Positions 62,264 through 64,000 of a stretch of 64,000 bases of DNA are shown piece after piece. The stretch's first letter is position 1, and every line of letters begins with the position of its first letter. Position numbers and translations under genes: made by a program. The notes below the pieces were generated by a model. The model searched no databases and was not told where the DNA came from. It saw nothing but the letters and a program-made list of their open reading frames with translations. This stretch comes from Erigeron canadensis (taxonomy: Eukaryota; Streptophyta; Magnoliopsida; Asterales; Asteraceae). The stretch lies in the NCBI RefSeq assembly GCF_010389155.1, contig NC_057763.1, positions 30,362,645 to 30,426,644 of the forward strand, read 5' to 3'.

Positions 62264-64000
62264 TCTAAATTAAGTTTACAACCCATTAAGTAAAATTTTA
62301 AAACTTTGATACGAAGTTATCAAATATAAATTGAAAGTTTCTTAAGTAGCCAACGTCGTTGATGATTCCCTTACCTTAATTCATTACCAACTTAATTTTC
62401 AAAAGAATTTTTATAACGTAACAACTTTTTTTTTTCAAAGATAATCACTTACAATCAATATAATTTATTTATAACTTAACTTTTAATTAATAATTTCACT
62501 TATTAATAAAACTTTAATCAAAACATCTTTTATTTTATAAAAATAAAAGTATACATCATATTATTATGAGGAAAAGTGAATATAAAGTTGTTCGGCACCT
62601 AAACTTAGATGTGAAACCCCTCACATACAAAATTTTCAATATTTTATTATTAATGAATAAATGATTTGGCCTCCATGAATTTTATGTATTAAAAAAATAA
62701 TTTATGAGTGTTCCACAACTAAGCTTAGGCACCTAACAGTCTTATATTACCATCTCTCGTTATCTTAATCTTAATATGTACTATAAGACAGTTGAACTAA
62801 TGACTTAACCAATCAAATCGCTCAATTTCATCAAATTGAATTTCGCTTATGTCATCATTTAAATTTAACTATAAATTAAAAAACCTAATAATAATTATCA
62901 AAATATATTATTATATTAGTATTTATATTAGTTTATACTTTTTTGTTTTCCATCAATACGTTACACTTTTTAGTCCTAAACTAGATTTTAGACCCGTGTC
63001 CGACACTGGACACGGGGTTTACGATATTATCAATGTTAGATTTTCATACATTTATTTCATAAAATCTTATAATTTCTAAGATATTCGGTTTTAAGTGTTA
63101 TACTTTAAAATTTGTAATATGATATCCACAAGTTCATCACTGTTATTATTAGCTGAGATATATTGATGAAATTGTTACCATAGTCATTTCACAAGGCACA
63201 TGCTAAAATAAGTTCTTTATTGTATTATTTTTTAAAACCAGTTGTACTCATAATGTAATATTATTATGAAAGACAATTAAAATATAAACATACTTGTGAT
63301 CTTGTACTTGACATTTAAATTTCTAAAAATAAAATCTTCTCAAGTTGATGACTAAAAATAAATATAAATTAAATATTGAGGGCTAAAAAGTGTAAATTAT
63401 TGATGGTAAAAAAAAATGTAAATTAATGAGACTTTTTCTACAAATTAATATAATAATAATATAATAATATATTTGGATAATGATTATTAGGATTTTTAAT
63501 TTATAGTTAATCTAAATGATGACATTTGATTGGTTAATAAGTCATTAGTTCAACTGTCTTATATTATATATTAAAATACTTCATTTATATTTATTTTTAG
63601 CCATTAATTTTAGGAGTTTTTTTTTTTAAAAATTTTAAAAAGTTACAAAAAGTATTTATATTTAATTTTTTAAAGTTACAATTGTCACTCAAATCAAGAG
63701 TCCAAATTGTTATCAAAAAAAATATGAAAACAATCCTAATTGTTAGTTAATTATCATAAAACATGTGATTGAAAATAAACCTATTCGTGTTATGGGTCCG
63801 CATCATGATCAAATACTTATACTTAAATGTCAAGTACAAGATCACAAGTATGTTTATATTTTAGTTCTTAATTATCTTTCATAATAATATTACATTATGA
63901 GTTTTGCCGCTCTAAAAAAGTATCACATTATGAGTACAACTGATTTCAGAATATTTTATAATAGAGAAATTATTGTAGCATGTGCTTGGTGGAATGGCTA
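62264..64000. other. AT-rich right edge with inverted repeats and a Helitron terminus
   Basis: No gene. Inverted repeat 1 has arms 62779-62980 and ~63380-63567. Inverted repeat 2 has arms ~63231-63320 and ~63822-63945. A Helitron-type 3' end on the minus strand lies at 62981 (CTAG) with a strong hairpin (ccccgtgtcc..ggacacggg) at ~62992-63018; its 5' end is not identified. Confidence 0.6.

Overview
The window is plant nuclear DNA. It is AT-rich, its genes have many short GT..AG introns, and it is crowded with LTR retrotransposons, Helitron-like elements, Mutator-like MITEs and SINEs. The gene families are typical eudicot ones, and the repeat style (for example the scattered 'gggtcaaaacgggt'-type repeat sequence) suggests Asteraceae. 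That placement is inference; the sequence alone does not name the species.

Layout. 1-11.5 kb: a tandem-duplicated RBR (RING-IBR-RING) E3 ligase locus. Copy A (3810-10526) is split by a 5-kb Ty1/copia element and also carries its own frame lesions. 11.6-14.1 kb (-): an intact 8-exon purple acid phosphatase. 17.3-19.5 kb (+): the intact RBR copy B. 20.8-22.7 kb (-): an STP-type hexose/H+ symporter. 23.3-25.2 kb: CACTA-like and gypsy LTR remnants. 26.0-28.3 kb (+): an RD19-type papain-like protease. 31.1-32.2 kb (+): a tau-class glutathione S-transferase with a SINE just upstream. 34.3-35.4 kb (-): a conserved-looking acidic protein of unknown function. 35.7-38.2 kb: nested small transposons. 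38.2-45.8 kb: a 5'-truncated Athila-like Ty3/gypsy element with a 1.6-kb 3' LTR. 47.2-48.2 kb: LTR and leader of an inverted copia-like element. 48.5-51.5 kb: Helitron-like and Mutator-like non-autonomous elements and an ~80-bp minisatellite. 52.9-53.5 kb (-): a secreted glycine-rich Cys-rich protein gene with two apparent frameshifts. 55.4 kb: a SINE with a 19-bp target duplication. 56.6-61.9 kb (-): alpha-COP, the largest subunit of the COPI coat. 62-64 kb: Helitron termini and large inverted repeats.

The host genes are unrelated housekeeping or stress-type genes, each with its own promoter; there is no operon or biosynthetic cluster. The most unusual structure is in the Athila-like element. 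Eighteen copies of a near-perfect odd palindrome (core ACTGCGCCGCAGT) occur in three separate arrays: after the integrase end, in a putative intron before the extra ORF, and in the LTR just upstream of its TATA box. Spacing mostly alternates between ~30 and ~45 bp, and flanking bases vary in a compensatory way that preserves the hairpin. A second, unrelated element at 47-48 kb likewise shares a palindromic motif (GGTCGAGCTCGACC) between leader and LTR.
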